NCBI RefSeq assembly: GCF_023283985.1
Contig: NZ_JAKIKU010000005.1
Span: 62,001 to 126,000, forward strand
Length of the DNA stretch: 64,000 bases
Origin: Shewanella electrodiphila
Lineage (GTDB): Bacteria; Pseudomonadota; Gammaproteobacteria; Enterobacterales; Shewanellaceae
Direction: 5' to 3'
Every line of letters begins with the position of its first letter. The stretch's first letter is position 1. Made by a program: the position numbers and the translations under genes. Positions 9,656 through 18,841 of this stretch are shown here, piece by piece. The notes under the pieces are model-generated. The model did not search any database. It saw only the letters and a list, made by a program, of their open reading frames with translations, and was not told the DNA's origin.

Positions 9656-12478
9656 ATGCACCAAGGCATCATGAAAGCTTGGCTCGAATCGTCACATTTG
9701 AGTGGCTCAAATTCGACTTACGTAGAAGAGATGTACGAAGCCTATCAAGAAGATCCAAGTTCAGTTTCTGCTGATTGGCAAGTCGTTTTTGATAATCTCC
9801 CTGCGGTAAACGGTACTTCTCAAGATATACCTGAAGCTGCACACTCTAAAGTACGTGATTATTTCCGCAGTTTAGCATTAGAAAGTCGTGCCAAAGGCGC
9901 CAGCCGTGTAACCGACCCTGAATTAGATGCTAAGCAAGTTAAAGTTCTCCAACTTATTAATGCTCACCGTTTCCGTGGACATCAAAATGCTAACCTAGAT
10001 CCATTAGGTTTATGGCAGCGTGAAGCAGTGCAGGAGTTAAACCCTGCATTTCACGGTCTTGATGCTGAAGACATGCTACGTGAATTCAATACGGGTTCAT
10101 TTGCATTCGGCAGTGACACATTAAAATTAGCAGACATTGTTCATGCCCTTAAGAGCACATATTGTGGTTCTATCGGTGCTGAATACATGCACATTACCGA
10201 TACGGATGAAAAGCGTTGGATTCAACAACGTCTTGAACCATCTTTAGGTAAAGCAAATTATGACAACTCCACTAAGAAACGTATCTTAGAAGGCCTAAAC
10301 GCTGCTGAAGGTATGGAAAAATACCTTGGCGCGAAATTCCCAGGCGCAAAACGTTTCTCACTTGAAGGTGGTGATGCTTTAGTCCCAATGATGCGTGAGA
10401 TTTTATATCGCGCAGGTGAAGCGGGCACCAAAGAAATCGTCGTAGGTATGGCTCACCGTGGTCGTCTAAACGTGTTAGTAAACGTTTTAGGTAAGCGTCC
10501 AGCTGAGTTATTTGACGAATTCGCAGGTAAGCATGATGAAATTCAAGGTTCAGGTGATGTTAAATATCACCAAGGTTTCTCATCAGATTTTGAAACGCCA
10601 GGTGGCAATGTTCATTTAGCGTTAGCATTTAACCCTTCACATCTTGAAATCGTTAACCCAGTGGTTATTGGTTCAGTTCGTGCTCGACAAGATCGTCGCG
10701 GCTGTACAGACGGGTTACAAGTGATGCCAATCACCATTCATGGTGACTCGGCAATTACAGGACAAGGTATCGTTCAAGAGACATTCAACATGTCTCAAGC
10801 TCGTGGTTTTAAAGTTGGCGGTAGTATTCGTATCGTTATCAACAACCAAGTTGGTTTCACAACTTCAAACCATGAAGATGTTCGTTCAACTGAATACTGT
10901 ACCGACATTGCGAAGATGGTTCAGGCACCTATTTTCCACGTAAATGCTGACGACCCAGAGGCTGTCGCCTTTATTTCGCAGTTAGCTGTGGATTACCGTA
11001 ACGAATTCAAACGTGATGTGGTGATTGATTTAGTTTGTTATCGCCGTCATGGCCATAACGAAGCTGATGAGCCGAGTGCTACACAGCCGTTGATGTACGC
11101 AAAAATCAAAAAACATCCAACGCCACGTAAGATTTATGCGGATCGCTTAATCGAAGAAAGCAGTATTTCTGCTGATGACGTGACAGGCCTAGTCAACACT
11201 TACCGTGACTCGTTAGATGCGGGTGATTGTGTGGTTAAAGAATGGCGCCCAATGACACTGCATACAGTGGACTGGACGCCTTATTTAAACCGTGAGTGGG
11301 ATGAAAGCTATCAAGCATCGATGAAACTTGAGCGTTTAAATAATTTAGCGCAGAAAATTGTCGATATCCCTGAAAGCCATAAGCTTCAGTCGCGTGTTGC
11401 CAAGATTTATAAAGACCGTGTCTCAATGGCGAATGGTGAAAAACCATTGGATTGGGGTTTTGCTGAAACCTTAGCTTATGCGTCTATCTTAGAAGATAAC
11501 AAACGTGTTCGTATCACTGGTCAAGACTCAGGTCGCGGTACTTTCTTCCATCGTCATGCTGTATTGCATAATCAAAACGACGGTACGACTTATTTGCCAT
11601 TACGTAATGTGGCTGATGAGCAAGGTGAGATTGATATTATTGACTCAGTATTATCAGAAGCATCAGTATTAGCATTCGAATACGGTTACGCAACTGCAGA
11701 ACCTGGCGGATTGACCATCTGGGAAGCGCAGTTTGGTGACTTCGTTAACTGTGCTCAAGTGGTAATCGACCAATTCTTATCATCAGGTGAACAGAAGTGG
11801 GGCCGTTTATGTGGTCTAACTATGCTGCTACCTCATGGTTATGAAGGCCAAGGCCCAGAGCATTCATCTGCTCGTCTAGAACGTTTCCTACAACTATGTG
11901 CTAACCATAATATGCAGGTGTGTGTTCCTTCAACACCGGCTCAGGTTTATCACATGTTGCGTCGTCAAGTTGTACGTCCTATGCGTCGTCCACTTGTGGT
12001 GATGTCACCTAAATCATTACTGCGTCATCCGTTAGCTGTGTCATCACTTGATGAACTTGCAAATGGTGGTTTCCAGAGTGTAATTGGTGAACTTGATGCA
12101 TTAGACGCGAGCAAGGTTGATCGCGTTGTCTTCTGTAGCGGTAAAGTTTATTTCGAGTTGCTCGACAAACGTCGTAAACAAGAAATCGAAAATGTTGCTA
12201 TTTTACGTGTGGAACAACTGTACCCGTTCCCACAAGAAGAAATGCAAGCAGCACTTGCTGAATATCAGCATGTTAAAGATTTTGTATGGTGTCAGGAAGA
12301 ACCGCAAAACCAGGGTGCTTGGTATTGTAGCCAACATCATTTCTGGGCAGCGATTCCTGCAGGCGCACAATTAACTTACGCTGGTCGTGAAGCATCTGCT
12401 GCACCAGCTTGTGGTTATCCGGCTCTGCATGCTCGCCAGCAAGAAGAATTAATCAATAGCGCATTAAAACTGTCGTAA
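9656..12478 (+). CDS. sucA: 2-oxoglutarate dehydrogenase E1 component
   Basis: Thiamine-diphosphate enzyme that decarboxylates 2-oxoglutarate and transfers succinyl to the lipoyl group of SucB. 940 residues, typical. The N-terminal WLESSHLSGSNSTYVEEMY segment is the E2/E3-binding region. VVGMAHRGRLNVL, the GDSAITGQGIVQET cofactor segment and the C-terminal transketolase-like part (GQDSGRGTFFHRH, then EAQFGDF) are in the right order. A GGAAAAG ribosome site precedes the ATG. It is followed 27 bp later by sucB. Confidence 0.98.
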   Translation: MHQGIMKAWLESSHLSGSNSTYVEEMYEAYQEDPSSVSADWQVVFDNLPAVNGTSQDIPEAAHSKVRDYFRSLALESRAKGASRVTDPELDAKQVKVLQLINAHRFRGHQNANLDPLGLWQREAVQELNPAFHGLDAEDMLREFNTGSFAFGSDTLKLADIVHALKSTYCGSIGAEYMHITDTDEKRWIQQRLEPSLGKANYDNSTKKRILEGLNAAEGMEKYLGAKFPGAKRFSLEGGDALVPMMREILYRAGEAGTKEIVVGMAHRGRLNVLVNVLGKRPAELFDEFAGKHDEIQGSGDVKYHQGFSSDFETPGGNVHLALAFNPSHLEIVNPVVIGSVRARQDRRGCTDGLQVMPITIHGDSAITGQGIVQETFNMSQARGFKVGGSIRIVINNQVGFTTSNHEDVRSTEYCTDIAKMVQAPIFHVNADDPEAVAFISQLAVDYRNEFKRDVVIDLVCYRRHGHNEADEPSATQPLMYAKIKKHPTPRKIYADRLIEESSISADDVTGLVNTYRDSLDAGDCVVKEWRPMTLHTVDWTPYLNREWDESYQASMKLERLNNLAQKIVDIPESHKLQSRVAKIYKDRVSMANGEKPLDWGFAETLAYASILEDNKRVRITGQDSGRGTFFHRHAVLHNQNDGTTYLPLRNVADEQGEIDIIDSVLSEASVLAFEYGYATAEPGGLTIWEAQFGDFVNCAQVVIDQFLSSGEQKWGRLCGLTMLLPHGYEGQGPEHSSARLERFLQLCANHNMQVCVPSTPAQVYHMLRRQVVRPMRRPLVVMSPKSLLRHPLAVSSLDELANGGFQSVIGELDALDASKVDRVVFCSGKVYFELLDKRRKQEIENVAILRVEQLYPFPQEEMQAALAEYQHVKDFVWCQEEPQNQGAWYCSQHHFWAAIPAGAQLTYAGREASAAPACGYPALHARQQEELINSALKLS

Positions 12479-12505
12479 TAAAATTTATAAAAAGGAAAGC
12501 TTTCC

Positions 12506-13693
12506 ATGAGTATCGAAATTAAGGTACCCGTTTTGCCAGAATCAGTTGCTGATGCGACTATCGCGACATGGCATGTGCAACCTGGAGAACAGGTTTCTCG
12601 TGACCAGAATCTAGTTGATATTGAAACTGATAAAGTGGTTCTAGAAGTTGTTGCGCCAGAAGATGGTTCTCTAAGTGAAATACTATTCCCAGACGGTGAA
12701 ACCGTTCTTGGTGAACAAGTTATTGCTAACTTTGTTGCTGGTGCAGTTTCAGGCCAAGAAGTAACTAAAGCTGAAGCAGAAGCTGCTGCTCCTGCTGCAG
12801 AATCTGACGAGTCAAATGATGCACTAAGCCCTTCAGTACGCCGTCTAATTGCAGAGCATAATATTGATGCAAGCAAGGTAAAAGGCAGCGGTGTTGGTGG
12901 ACGTATCACTAAAGAAGATGTTGAAGCATTCGTTAAGTCGGCTCCAGCAGCGAAACCTGCAGCAGCGCCTGCGCCTGTAGCACCTTTAGAAGGTCGCAGC
13001 CAGAAACGTGTTCCTATGACGCGTTTACGTAAGACGATTGCTAATCGCTTACTTGAAGCTAAAAACTCAACGGCAATGTTAACGACGTTCAACGAAGTCA
13101 ACATGCAACCAATCATGGACATCCGTAAGCAGTATCAAGAAATCTTTGAAAAGCGTCACGGTATCCGTTTAGGTTTCATGTCTTTCTACGTGAAAGCGGT
13201 AACTGAAGCGCTTAAGCGTTTCCCTGAAGTTAACGCGTCAATTGACGGTGATGAAATTGTTTATCACAACTACTTCGACGTCAGTATTGCGGTATCAACG
13301 CCACGTGGTCTGGTTACCCCAGTATTACGTGATACCGATACAATGAGCCTTGCTGAAATCGAAAAGAATGTTCGCGAATTAGCCCTTAAAGGCCGTGATG
13401 GTAAATTATCAGTTGAAGATATGACTGGTGGTAACTTCACAGTGACTAACGGTGGCGTATTCGGTTCATTGATGTCGACGCCGATTTTAAACCTTCCACA
13501 AAGCGCAATCTTAGGCATGCATGCTATCAAAGATCGCCCAATGGCTGTGAATGGTGAGGTTGTTATTCAACCTATGATGTACCTAGCATTATCTTACGAC
13601 CATCGTATTGTTGATGGCCGTGAGTCAGTTGGATTCTTGGTTGCTATTAAAGACTTCCTTGAAGACCCAACACGTCTATTGCTTGACCTGTAA
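12506..13693 (+). CDS. sucB: 2-oxoglutarate dehydrogenase E2 (dihydrolipoamide succinyltransferase)
   Basis: Core of the 2-oxoglutarate dehydrogenase complex, passing succinyl from lipoate to CoA. 395 residues. One N-terminal lipoyl domain with the lipoylated Lys in ETDKVVLEV (about 37-45); an Ala/Pro-rich linker; the peripheral subunit-binding domain ([14 protein letters not shown] to GGRITKEDV); another Ala-Pro linker; and the catalytic domain ending with [12 protein letters not shown], which holds the catalytic His-Asp. AAGGAAAG precedes the ATG. The E3 (lpd) partner is not in the window. Confidence 0.98.
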   Translation: MSIEIKVPVLPESVADATIATWHVQPGEQVSRDQNLVDIETDKVVLEVVAPEDGSLSEILFPDGETVLGEQVIANFVAGAVSGQEVTKAEAEAAAPAAESDESNDALSPSVRRLIAEHNIDASKVKGSGVGGRITKEDVEAFVKSAPAAKPAAAPAPVAPLEGRSQKRVPMTRLRKTIANRLLEAKNSTAMLTTFNEVNMQPIMDIRKQYQEIFEKRHGIRLGFMSFYVKAVTEALKRFPEVNASIDGDEIVYHNYFDVSIAVSTPRGLVTPVLRDTDTMSLAEIEKNVRELALKGRDGKLSVEDMTGGNFTVTNGGVFGSLMSTPILNLPQSAILGMHAIKDRPMAVNGEVVIQPMMYLALSYDHRIVDGRESVGFLVAIKDFLEDPTRLLLDL

Positions 13694-13719
13694 GAGTCAA
13701 CTAGACAGTACCCTCGTAG

Positions 13720-13750
13720 CTGGCTCATAAGAGCCAGTAGGATTTTTTAA
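13720..13750 (+). terminator. Intra-operon hairpin between sucB and sucC
   Basis: Perfect stem CTGGCTC (13720-13726) with GAGCCAG (13731-13737), four-base loop, then TAGGATTTTTT. It looks like a partial terminator or processing site that could set sucAB against sucCD levels. Confidence 0.6.
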
Positions 13751-13771
13751 GAAGTATATGGATAGATCATC

Positions 13772-14938
13772 ATGAATTTGCATGAGTATCAGGCAAAATC
13801 CTTATTTGCCGAATATGGTTTACCAGTTTCAGAAGGCTTCGCTTGCGATACAGCCCAAGAAGCGGTAGAAGCTGCTGGTCACATTGGCGGTAATATGTGG
13901 GTTGTTAAGTGTCAAGTACACGCAGGCGGCCGTGGTAAAGCAGGTGGCGTTAAAGTTACCGGCGATAAAGAAGAAATCAGAGCATTTGCTGAAAACTGGT
14001 TAGGTAAGAACTTAGTGACTTACCAAACTGACGAAAAAGGTCAGCCGGTTGCTAAAATTTTAGTTGAAAGCTGTACTGATATCGCAAACGAATTATACCT
14101 TGGTGCAGTTGTTGACCGTGCAACACGTCGTGTTGTATTTATGGCATCAACTGAAGGTGGCGTTGAGATTGAAACTGTTGCTGAAGAAACTCCTGAGTTG
14201 ATTCACAAAGCAATCATCGATCCATTAGCAGGTCCACAGCCTTACCAAGCACGTGATCTTGGCTTCAAGTTAGGTTTAAACCCAACTCAAATGAAGCAGT
14301 TCACTAAAGTTTTCATGGGTCTTGCTAAGATGTTCGAAGACCATGATTTCGCTTTACTTGAAATCAATCCGCTTGTTATCACTGACGAAGGCAACATTCA
14401 CTGTCTTGATGGCAAAATTGGTATCGATGGAAATGCTTTATTCCGTCAACCTAAAATCCGTGAATTCCACGATCCATCACAAGATGATGCTCGTGAAGCA
14501 CACGCAGCTAAGTTTGAACTTAACTACGTTGCACTAGACGGAAATGTTGGTTGTATGGTTAACGGTGCAGGCCTAGCAATGGGTACAATGGACATCGTAA
14601 ACCTACATGGTGGGAAGCCAGCTAACTTCCTCGACGTAGGCGGTGGAGCAACGAAAGAACGTGTTGCTGAAGCATTTAAAATCATTCTTTCTGATTCAAA
14701 TGTTAAAGCCGTTCTTGTTAACATCTTTGGTGGTATCGTTCGTTGTGACATGATCGCAGAAGGTATTATCGGCGCTGTTAAAGAAGTTGGCGTTGAAGTA
14801 CCCGTTGTTGTTCGTCTTGAAGGTACTAACGCTGAATTAGGTCGTGAAGTTCTTGCTGGTTCTGATCTTGATATCATCGCAGCTGTATCATTAACTGATG
14901 CTGCTGAGAAAGTTGTTGCTGCTGCGGAGGGCAAATAA
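13772..14938 (+). CDS. sucC: Succinyl-CoA synthetase beta subunit (ADP-forming)
   Basis: Converts succinyl-CoA to succinate with ATP or GTP formation, together with SucD. 388 residues. The ATP-grasp N-terminal half begins [18 protein letters not shown] and has the nucleotide-binding [12 protein letters not shown]; the C-terminal CoA-ligase fold includes [13 protein letters not shown] and [15 protein letters not shown]. The stop overlaps the sucD ATG (TAATG), so translation is probably coupled. It lies 78 bp after sucB, behind a hairpin. Confidence 0.98.
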   Translation: MNLHEYQAKSLFAEYGLPVSEGFACDTAQEAVEAAGHIGGNMWVVKCQVHAGGRGKAGGVKVTGDKEEIRAFAENWLGKNLVTYQTDEKGQPVAKILVESCTDIANELYLGAVVDRATRRVVFMASTEGGVEIETVAEETPELIHKAIIDPLAGPQPYQARDLGFKLGLNPTQMKQFTKVFMGLAKMFEDHDFALLEINPLVITDEGNIHCLDGKIGIDGNALFRQPKIREFHDPSQDDAREAHAAKFELNYVALDGNVGCMVNGAGLAMGTMDIVNLHGGKPANFLDVGGGATKERVAEAFKIILSDSNVKAVLVNIFGGIVRCDMIAEGIIGAVKEVGVEVPVVVRLEGTNAELGREVLAGSDLDIIAAVSLTDAAEKVVAAAEGK

Positions 14939-15810
14939 TGTCCGTATTAATTAACAAAGATACTAAAGTTATCTGTCAAGGTTTCACTGGCGGCCAAGGT
15001 ACTTTCCACTCTGAGCAAGCAATTGCTTACGGTACTAAAATGGTTGGCGGTGTTTCTCCAGGTAAAGGCGGTCAAGTTCATTTAGGCCTTCCTGTCTTTA
15101 ACACTGTTAAAGATGCTGTTGCTGAAACAGGCGCTACTGCTTCTGTTATCTATGTACCAGCTCCTTTCTGTAAAGATGCTATCTTTGAAGCAATCGACGG
15201 TGGCATTGAGCTAATCGTTTGTATTACTGAAGGTATCCCTACGTTAGATATGCTTCAAGTTAAAGTTAAGCTTGAAGAAACTGGCGTTCGCATGATCGGT
15301 CCTAACTGTCCAGGTGTTATCACTCCGGGTGAATGTAAGATTGGTATTATGCCTGGTCACATCCACAAGCCTGGTAAAGTGGGTATTGTTTCTCGTTCTG
15401 GTACATTAACGTACGAAGCGGTTAAGCAAACTACTGATGAAGGTTTCGGCCAATCTACTTGTGTAGGTATCGGTGGCGACCCAATTCCTGGTACTAACTT
15501 CATCGACGTATTGGAAATGTTCCAAAACGATCCACAAACTGAAGCAATCGTAATGATTGGTGAAATTGGTGGTACTGCTGAAGAAGAAGCTGCTGAATAC
15601 ATCAAAGCTAACGTAACTAAGCCTGTTGTATCTTACATTGCTGGTGTTACTGCACCAGAAGGTAAGCGCATGGGCCATGCCGGCGCAATTATCGCTGGCG
15701 GTAAAGGTACTGCTGAAGATAAGTTTGCTGCATTAGAAGCTGCTGGCGTAAGCACAGTTCGCTCTTTAGCTGACATTGGTAAAGCTTTACGTACTAAAAC
15801 TGGCTGGTAA
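14938..15810 (+). CDS. sucD: Succinyl-CoA synthetase alpha subunit
   Basis: Binds CoA and carries the phosphohistidine intermediate. 290 residues. The N-terminal CoA-binding Rossmann domain has [16 protein letters not shown] and [14 protein letters not shown]; the active-site His is in [17 protein letters not shown] (about residues 243-259). Last gene of the sdh-suc run; a strong GC-rich terminator follows at 15853. Confidence 0.98.
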   Translation: MSVLINKDTKVICQGFTGGQGTFHSEQAIAYGTKMVGGVSPGKGGQVHLGLPVFNTVKDAVAETGATASVIYVPAPFCKDAIFEAIDGGIELIVCITEGIPTLDMLQVKVKLEETGVRMIGPNCPGVITPGECKIGIMPGHIHKPGKVGIVSRSGTLTYEAVKQTTDEGFGQSTCVGIGGDPIPGTNFIDVLEMFQNDPQTEAIVMIGEIGGTAEEEAAEYIKANVTKPVVSYIAGVTAPEGKRMGHAGAIIAGGKGTAEDKFAALEAAGVSTVRSLADIGKALRTKTGW

Positions 15811-15852
15811 TTCAAGCTAGAAATAACTGTTTACTAATAACAGTTAATTGAT

Positions 15853-15879
15853 TAAAAGGCGCCTTGGGGCGCCTTTTTT
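15853..15879 (+). terminator. sucD terminator
   Basis: AAAGGCGCC pairs with GGCGCCTTTTTT around a short TTGG-type loop; strong stem and T run. End of the sdhCDAB-sucABCD transcription unit. Confidence 0.9.
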
Positions 15880-16049
15880 GTTGCCTATAGATTAGCATTA
15901 AACAATATTCGTTTGATTCAATCTAGCCTAGGTATTCCCGATATGTTTTAATCAAAGTAATGTAAGCATTATCACTTGTAAGTCTCTATTTATATATCGA
16001 TTTTTATATATCGATTTTTATAGATAAAGCTCATTGATTAAGGATTATC

Positions 16050-16583
16050 ATGACACAAATTACACAGCCAAAATTAGCTGAGATTATTACTGAAACCGAC
16101 CGATTAATATTACGACCATTCAATGAAGGCGATTTTGAATCAATTTATTTAATGAATAGTATTCCTGAAGTACTGACTTACATTCCACAAGATCCGTTAA
16201 CTGATATCAGTCAGGCAGAAGAGGTATACCACAATATCATTATGTCAGCATATCAAGAACATGGCTTTGGACGCTGGGCAGTTCACCACAAACAAGATGA
16301 TAAAGTGATAGGTTTTTGTGGGCCTAAATATATTCCTGAGTATGACAAGGTCGAGCTTGGCTATCGATATTTCCCTGAGTATTGGGGTAAAGGGATTGGC
16401 TTTGAAGCCGCAGAAGCGACGGTTAAGACTTTAAAACCGCAATATAATATCGACCTTGTTATAGCGTTGATTTTACATGGCAATATTGGTTCTGAAGCGA
16501 TAGCTAAAAAGTTAGGCATGCATATTCATGAAGAAAATGAATATCAAGGCGCCAAAGTGCATCTGTATCAAATGGATTTATAA
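16050..16583 (+). CDS. GNAT family N-acetyltransferase (RimJ/RimL-like)
   Basis: 177-residue cytoplasmic acetyltransferase of the ribosomal-protein-acetyltransferase-like group. The N-terminus has the usual ETDRLILRPFNEGDFESIY; the middle has VIGFCG...ELGYRYFPEYWGKGIGFEA, where YWGKGIGFEA is the acetyl-CoA loop; the C-terminal part has SEAIAKKLGMH. AAGGA lies just upstream of the ATG. It is convergent with fur and they share a bidirectional terminator. The acceptor is unknown. Confidence 0.88.
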   Translation: MTQITQPKLAEIITETDRLILRPFNEGDFESIYLMNSIPEVLTYIPQDPLTDISQAEEVYHNIIMSAYQEHGFGRWAVHHKQDDKVIGFCGPKYIPEYDKVELGYRYFPEYWGKGIGFEAAEATVKTLKPQYNIDLVIALILHGNIGSEAIAKKLGMHIHEENEYQGAKVHLYQMDL

Positions 16584-16604
16584 TTTAATTTTAAAGCCTA
16601 AAAC

Positions 16605-16633
16605 AAAAAACCAGCAAATTTGCTGGTTTTTTT
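16605..16633. terminator. Bidirectional terminator between GNAT gene and fur
   Basis: AAAAAACCAGCAAA pairs with TTTGCTGGTTTTTT almost without loop; T run on both strands. It serves the two convergent genes. Confidence 0.9.
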
Positions 16634-16659
16634 ATGACTATAATCAGTTCTACGAAAGG

Positions 16660-17091
16660 TTATTCGTCTGCGTGATCACATTCATCATTAGTGCAGTGAC
16701 CATATAAATATAAGCTATGGTGAGTCAGCTTAATATTATGACGCATGGCTATTTCATCTTGACGGCGCTCGATAACATCGTCTGAAAATTCAATTACCTT
16801 ATCACAGGTTAAACACACTAAGTGATCATGATGTTTTTGAGTCGACATTTCAAATACAGCTTTACCACTTTCAAAGTGGTGACGGTTTAGAATGCCAGCG
16901 TCGTCAAATTGGTTTAATACACGGTAGACAGTGGCTAAGCCAATTTCTTCGCCAATATCGAGTAACTTTTTGTATAAATCTTCAGCACTGATATGTTGGT
17001 TTTCAGGGGCTTGCATCAATTCTAGAATTTTGACTCGTGGCAGGGTAATTTTTAATCCTGCTTTTTTGAGTGCTTGATTTCCATCTGTCAT
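16660..17091 (-). CDS. fur: Ferric uptake regulator
   Basis: Iron-responsive transcriptional repressor, 143 residues. N-terminal winged-helix domain (KKAGLKITLPRVKILELM, then GLATVYRVLNQFDDAGIL as the recognition region) and C-terminal dimerisation/metal domain with KHHDHLVCLTCDKVIEF (His cluster and the CxxC zinc site). The tail CTNDECDHADE adds another Cys pair, as in many proteobacterial Fur proteins. Upstream, a small stem AGAACC...GGTTCT (17110-17126) sits in the 5' region; no convincing Fur box was seen there. It is convergent with the GNAT gene. Confidence 0.97.
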   Translation of the reverse strand: MTDGNQALKKAGLKITLPRVKILELMQAPENQHISAEDLYKKLLDIGEEIGLATVYRVLNQFDDAGILNRHHFESGKAVFEMSTQKHHDHLVCLTCDKVIEFSDDVIERRQDEIAMRHNIKLTHHSLYLYGHCTNDECDHADE

Positions 17092-17421
17092 TGCTAATCT
17101 CTTGATTGCAGAACCTTAGCGGTTCTTCCGTGGATAGTTGAGATCATTATATGTGGTGTAATACCAAACTGGAACCTTTCATCGAAGTTAATCGGTATAT
17201 AACTATGAATTTTCTTCCATCTTTTGCTCAAAACGAACAGTTAAGTTAATAAATGGACAATAGTCTTACTTATACTAAGGGATTATTGAGTGTATTGCGT
17301 ATTTATATCAGTATAAGCGTTAACGTCATTCAGATCGTATTTCAAAGCTAAAGACGAAACCTGTTGCTTGATGATATGGTATTAGCATCTGGCTTCGTAT
17401 AATAAAAATAAGGAAATCAAT
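17092..17421. other. Intergenic region between fur and cobB
   Basis: 330 bases holding the divergent promoters. A TATAAT sits at 17398-17403, but it is only 18 bases before the cobB ATG and has no matching -35, so I do not call it a promoter. Nothing else stands out. Confidence 0.4.
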
Positions 17422-18180
17422 ATGTATCAGCAGATTGTGGTCTTAACTGGCGCAGGTATTTCAGCTGAGTCTGGTATTAAGACATTTCGTGACCAAGATG
17501 GTCTGTGGGAACAACACCATATTGAAGATGTAGCAACACCAGAAGGGTATGCTCGTGATATTGACCTTGTCGAAAGGTTTTACAATAGCCGCTGGGAGAA
17601 TCTTCACAGTGGTGAAGTTAAACCTAATCCTGCACACGTTGCTTTAGCCAAATTAGAAGCTGAATTCCCAGGTAAGTTACTGGTGATAACTCAAAATGTC
17701 GATGACTTACATGAGCGTTCTGGCTCGAAACGTTTACTGCATATGCATGGGGAATTGTCTAAAGGACGCTGTCCTCAATCACTGCAGACTTTTGTGTTAC
17801 GTGAACCTTTTAGTGAAGATAACTGTTGTACCTGTTGTATTCCAGCTAAACGCTTACGACCGCATATTGTCTGGTTTGGTGAAATGCCTTTTGGCATGGA
17901 TAGGATCCACGATGCTTTAGATACCTGTGATTTGTTTATTGCTATTGGCACCTCTGGCACGGTTTATCCTGCTGCTGGGTTTGTTGATAGTGCTAATCAT
18001 CATGGTGCGCAAACAGTTGAAGTCAATTTAGTCGAAGCAGACAGGCATAGCCAGTTTCAATATCATTTAACCGGTAAAGCGGGTGATATTGTGCCGCAGT
18101 TAGTTGATACTATTTTAGCGGGGGAGACAGTCGGTAATCAGTCTTTTAATCAGCAACTAGCCAGTGCTTTATCTGCTTGA
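17422..18180 (+). CDS. cobB: NAD-dependent protein deacylase (sirtuin)
   Basis: Removes acyl groups from lysines using NAD+. 252 residues. NAD-binding GAGISAESGIKTFR (about 10-23), TQNVDDLHERSG, and the catalytic His in HMHGEL (about 109). Tyr54 and Arg57 in FYNSRW form the YxxR pair of class III sirtuins, which in studied homologues prefers succinyl- and malonyl-lysine; dual activity is known for E. coli CobB. Zinc cysteines are probably Cys117 and those in NCCTCC (135-139). It may be read together with the P-loop kinase 75 bp downstream. Confidence 0.95.
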   Translation: MYQQIVVLTGAGISAESGIKTFRDQDGLWEQHHIEDVATPEGYARDIDLVERFYNSRWENLHSGEVKPNPAHVALAKLEAEFPGKLLVITQNVDDLHERSGSKRLLHMHGELSKGRCPQSLQTFVLREPFSEDNCCTCCIPAKRLRPHIVWFGEMPFGMDRIHDALDTCDLFIAIGTSGTVYPAAGFVDSANHHGAQTVEVNLVEADRHSQFQYHLTGKAGDIVPQLVDTILAGETVGNQSFNQQLASALSA

Positions 18181-18255
18181 TGACAGTACTAGTTGAGCCT
18201 TGTATTTTAACGAACTAGTCCTTAATACTGCTAACAATTTACAACGAGAAACGAT

Positions 18256-18717
18256 ATGAGTGACCAACAAGGCAAATTGGCAATTATCATGCGTGGCTTG
18301 CCAGGAAGCGGTAAGTCTTATTGGGTGAATACTTACCTTAAAGGATTGGGTCTTGAGCAAGCTAATCATATTAAGCAGTACGGTTATTTCTCAACCGATA
18401 GTTTTTTTGTAAAAGAGGGGCATTACAAATTTAACCCTAAGCTTCTAAGTCAGTATCATCAAGCAAATTTAACCGCATTTATAAATGCGATGGCGAATAA
18501 TGAACCCACAGTGATCTGTGACAATACCAATGTGGCTAAATGGGAGTTCATGGCTTACGAAGCTGCTGCAAAGTCGTTAGGCTATCAGGTAAGGGTGTTG
18601 TTGATTGGGAGCCCAAAGGATCCTCATCATCAACAATTATGTGCCCAAAGGAATAATCACAAAGTGCCACTAAATCATATAAAAACCATGGCTAGATTGT
18701 TTGAGTTGGATGATTAA
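18256..18717 (+). CDS. P-loop ATPase/kinase of polynucleotide-kinase-like fold
   Basis: 153-residue P-loop protein. Walker A is GLPGSGKSYWVNTYL (about 15-29); STDSFFV (about 47-53) and VICDNTNVAKWEF (about 93-105) follow, as in the kinase domain of zeta-toxin/T4 PNK-like proteins and of animal N4BP2-like proteins. RNNHKVPLNHIKTM near the end resembles the lid region. The likely activity is ATP binding with phosphotransfer to an unknown substrate (nucleic acid or nucleotide is inference). It follows cobB on the same strand and ends at a strong terminator. Confidence 0.8.
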   Translation: MSDQQGKLAIIMRGLPGSGKSYWVNTYLKGLGLEQANHIKQYGYFSTDSFFVKEGHYKFNPKLLSQYHQANLTAFINAMANNEPTVICDNTNVAKWEFMAYEAAAKSLGYQVRVLLIGSPKDPHHQQLCAQRNNHKVPLNHIKTMARLFELDD

Positions 18718-18744
18718 CTGTTCTAACTGACTAGAATGTTAATT

Positions 18745-18770
18745 AAAAAAGGCGCCTAAGGCGCCTTTTT
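18745..18770. terminator. Bidirectional terminator
   Basis: AAAAAAGGCGCC pairs with GGCGCCTTTTT around a TAA loop. It serves the P-loop kinase gene and, on the other strand, the CpdB-like gene ending at 18842. Confidence 0.88.
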
Positions 18771-18841
18771 ACTGTCTATTTACTGTTTTTCATCAACAAC
18801 TCAATGAATTGCGTATTATTAGACCTGATGTGAATATTGAA

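Noticed and set aside
12415..13122. Long minus-strand frame opposite sucB
   Set aside because: Ala/Ser/Thr-rich antisense product created by codon bias of sucB; sucB itself is certain.
14524..14934. 136-codon minus-strand frame opposite sucC
   Set aside because: Antisense shadow of a certain gene.
17398..17403. TATAAT as cobB promoter
   Set aside because: Too close to the start codon and without a -35 element at proper spacing.
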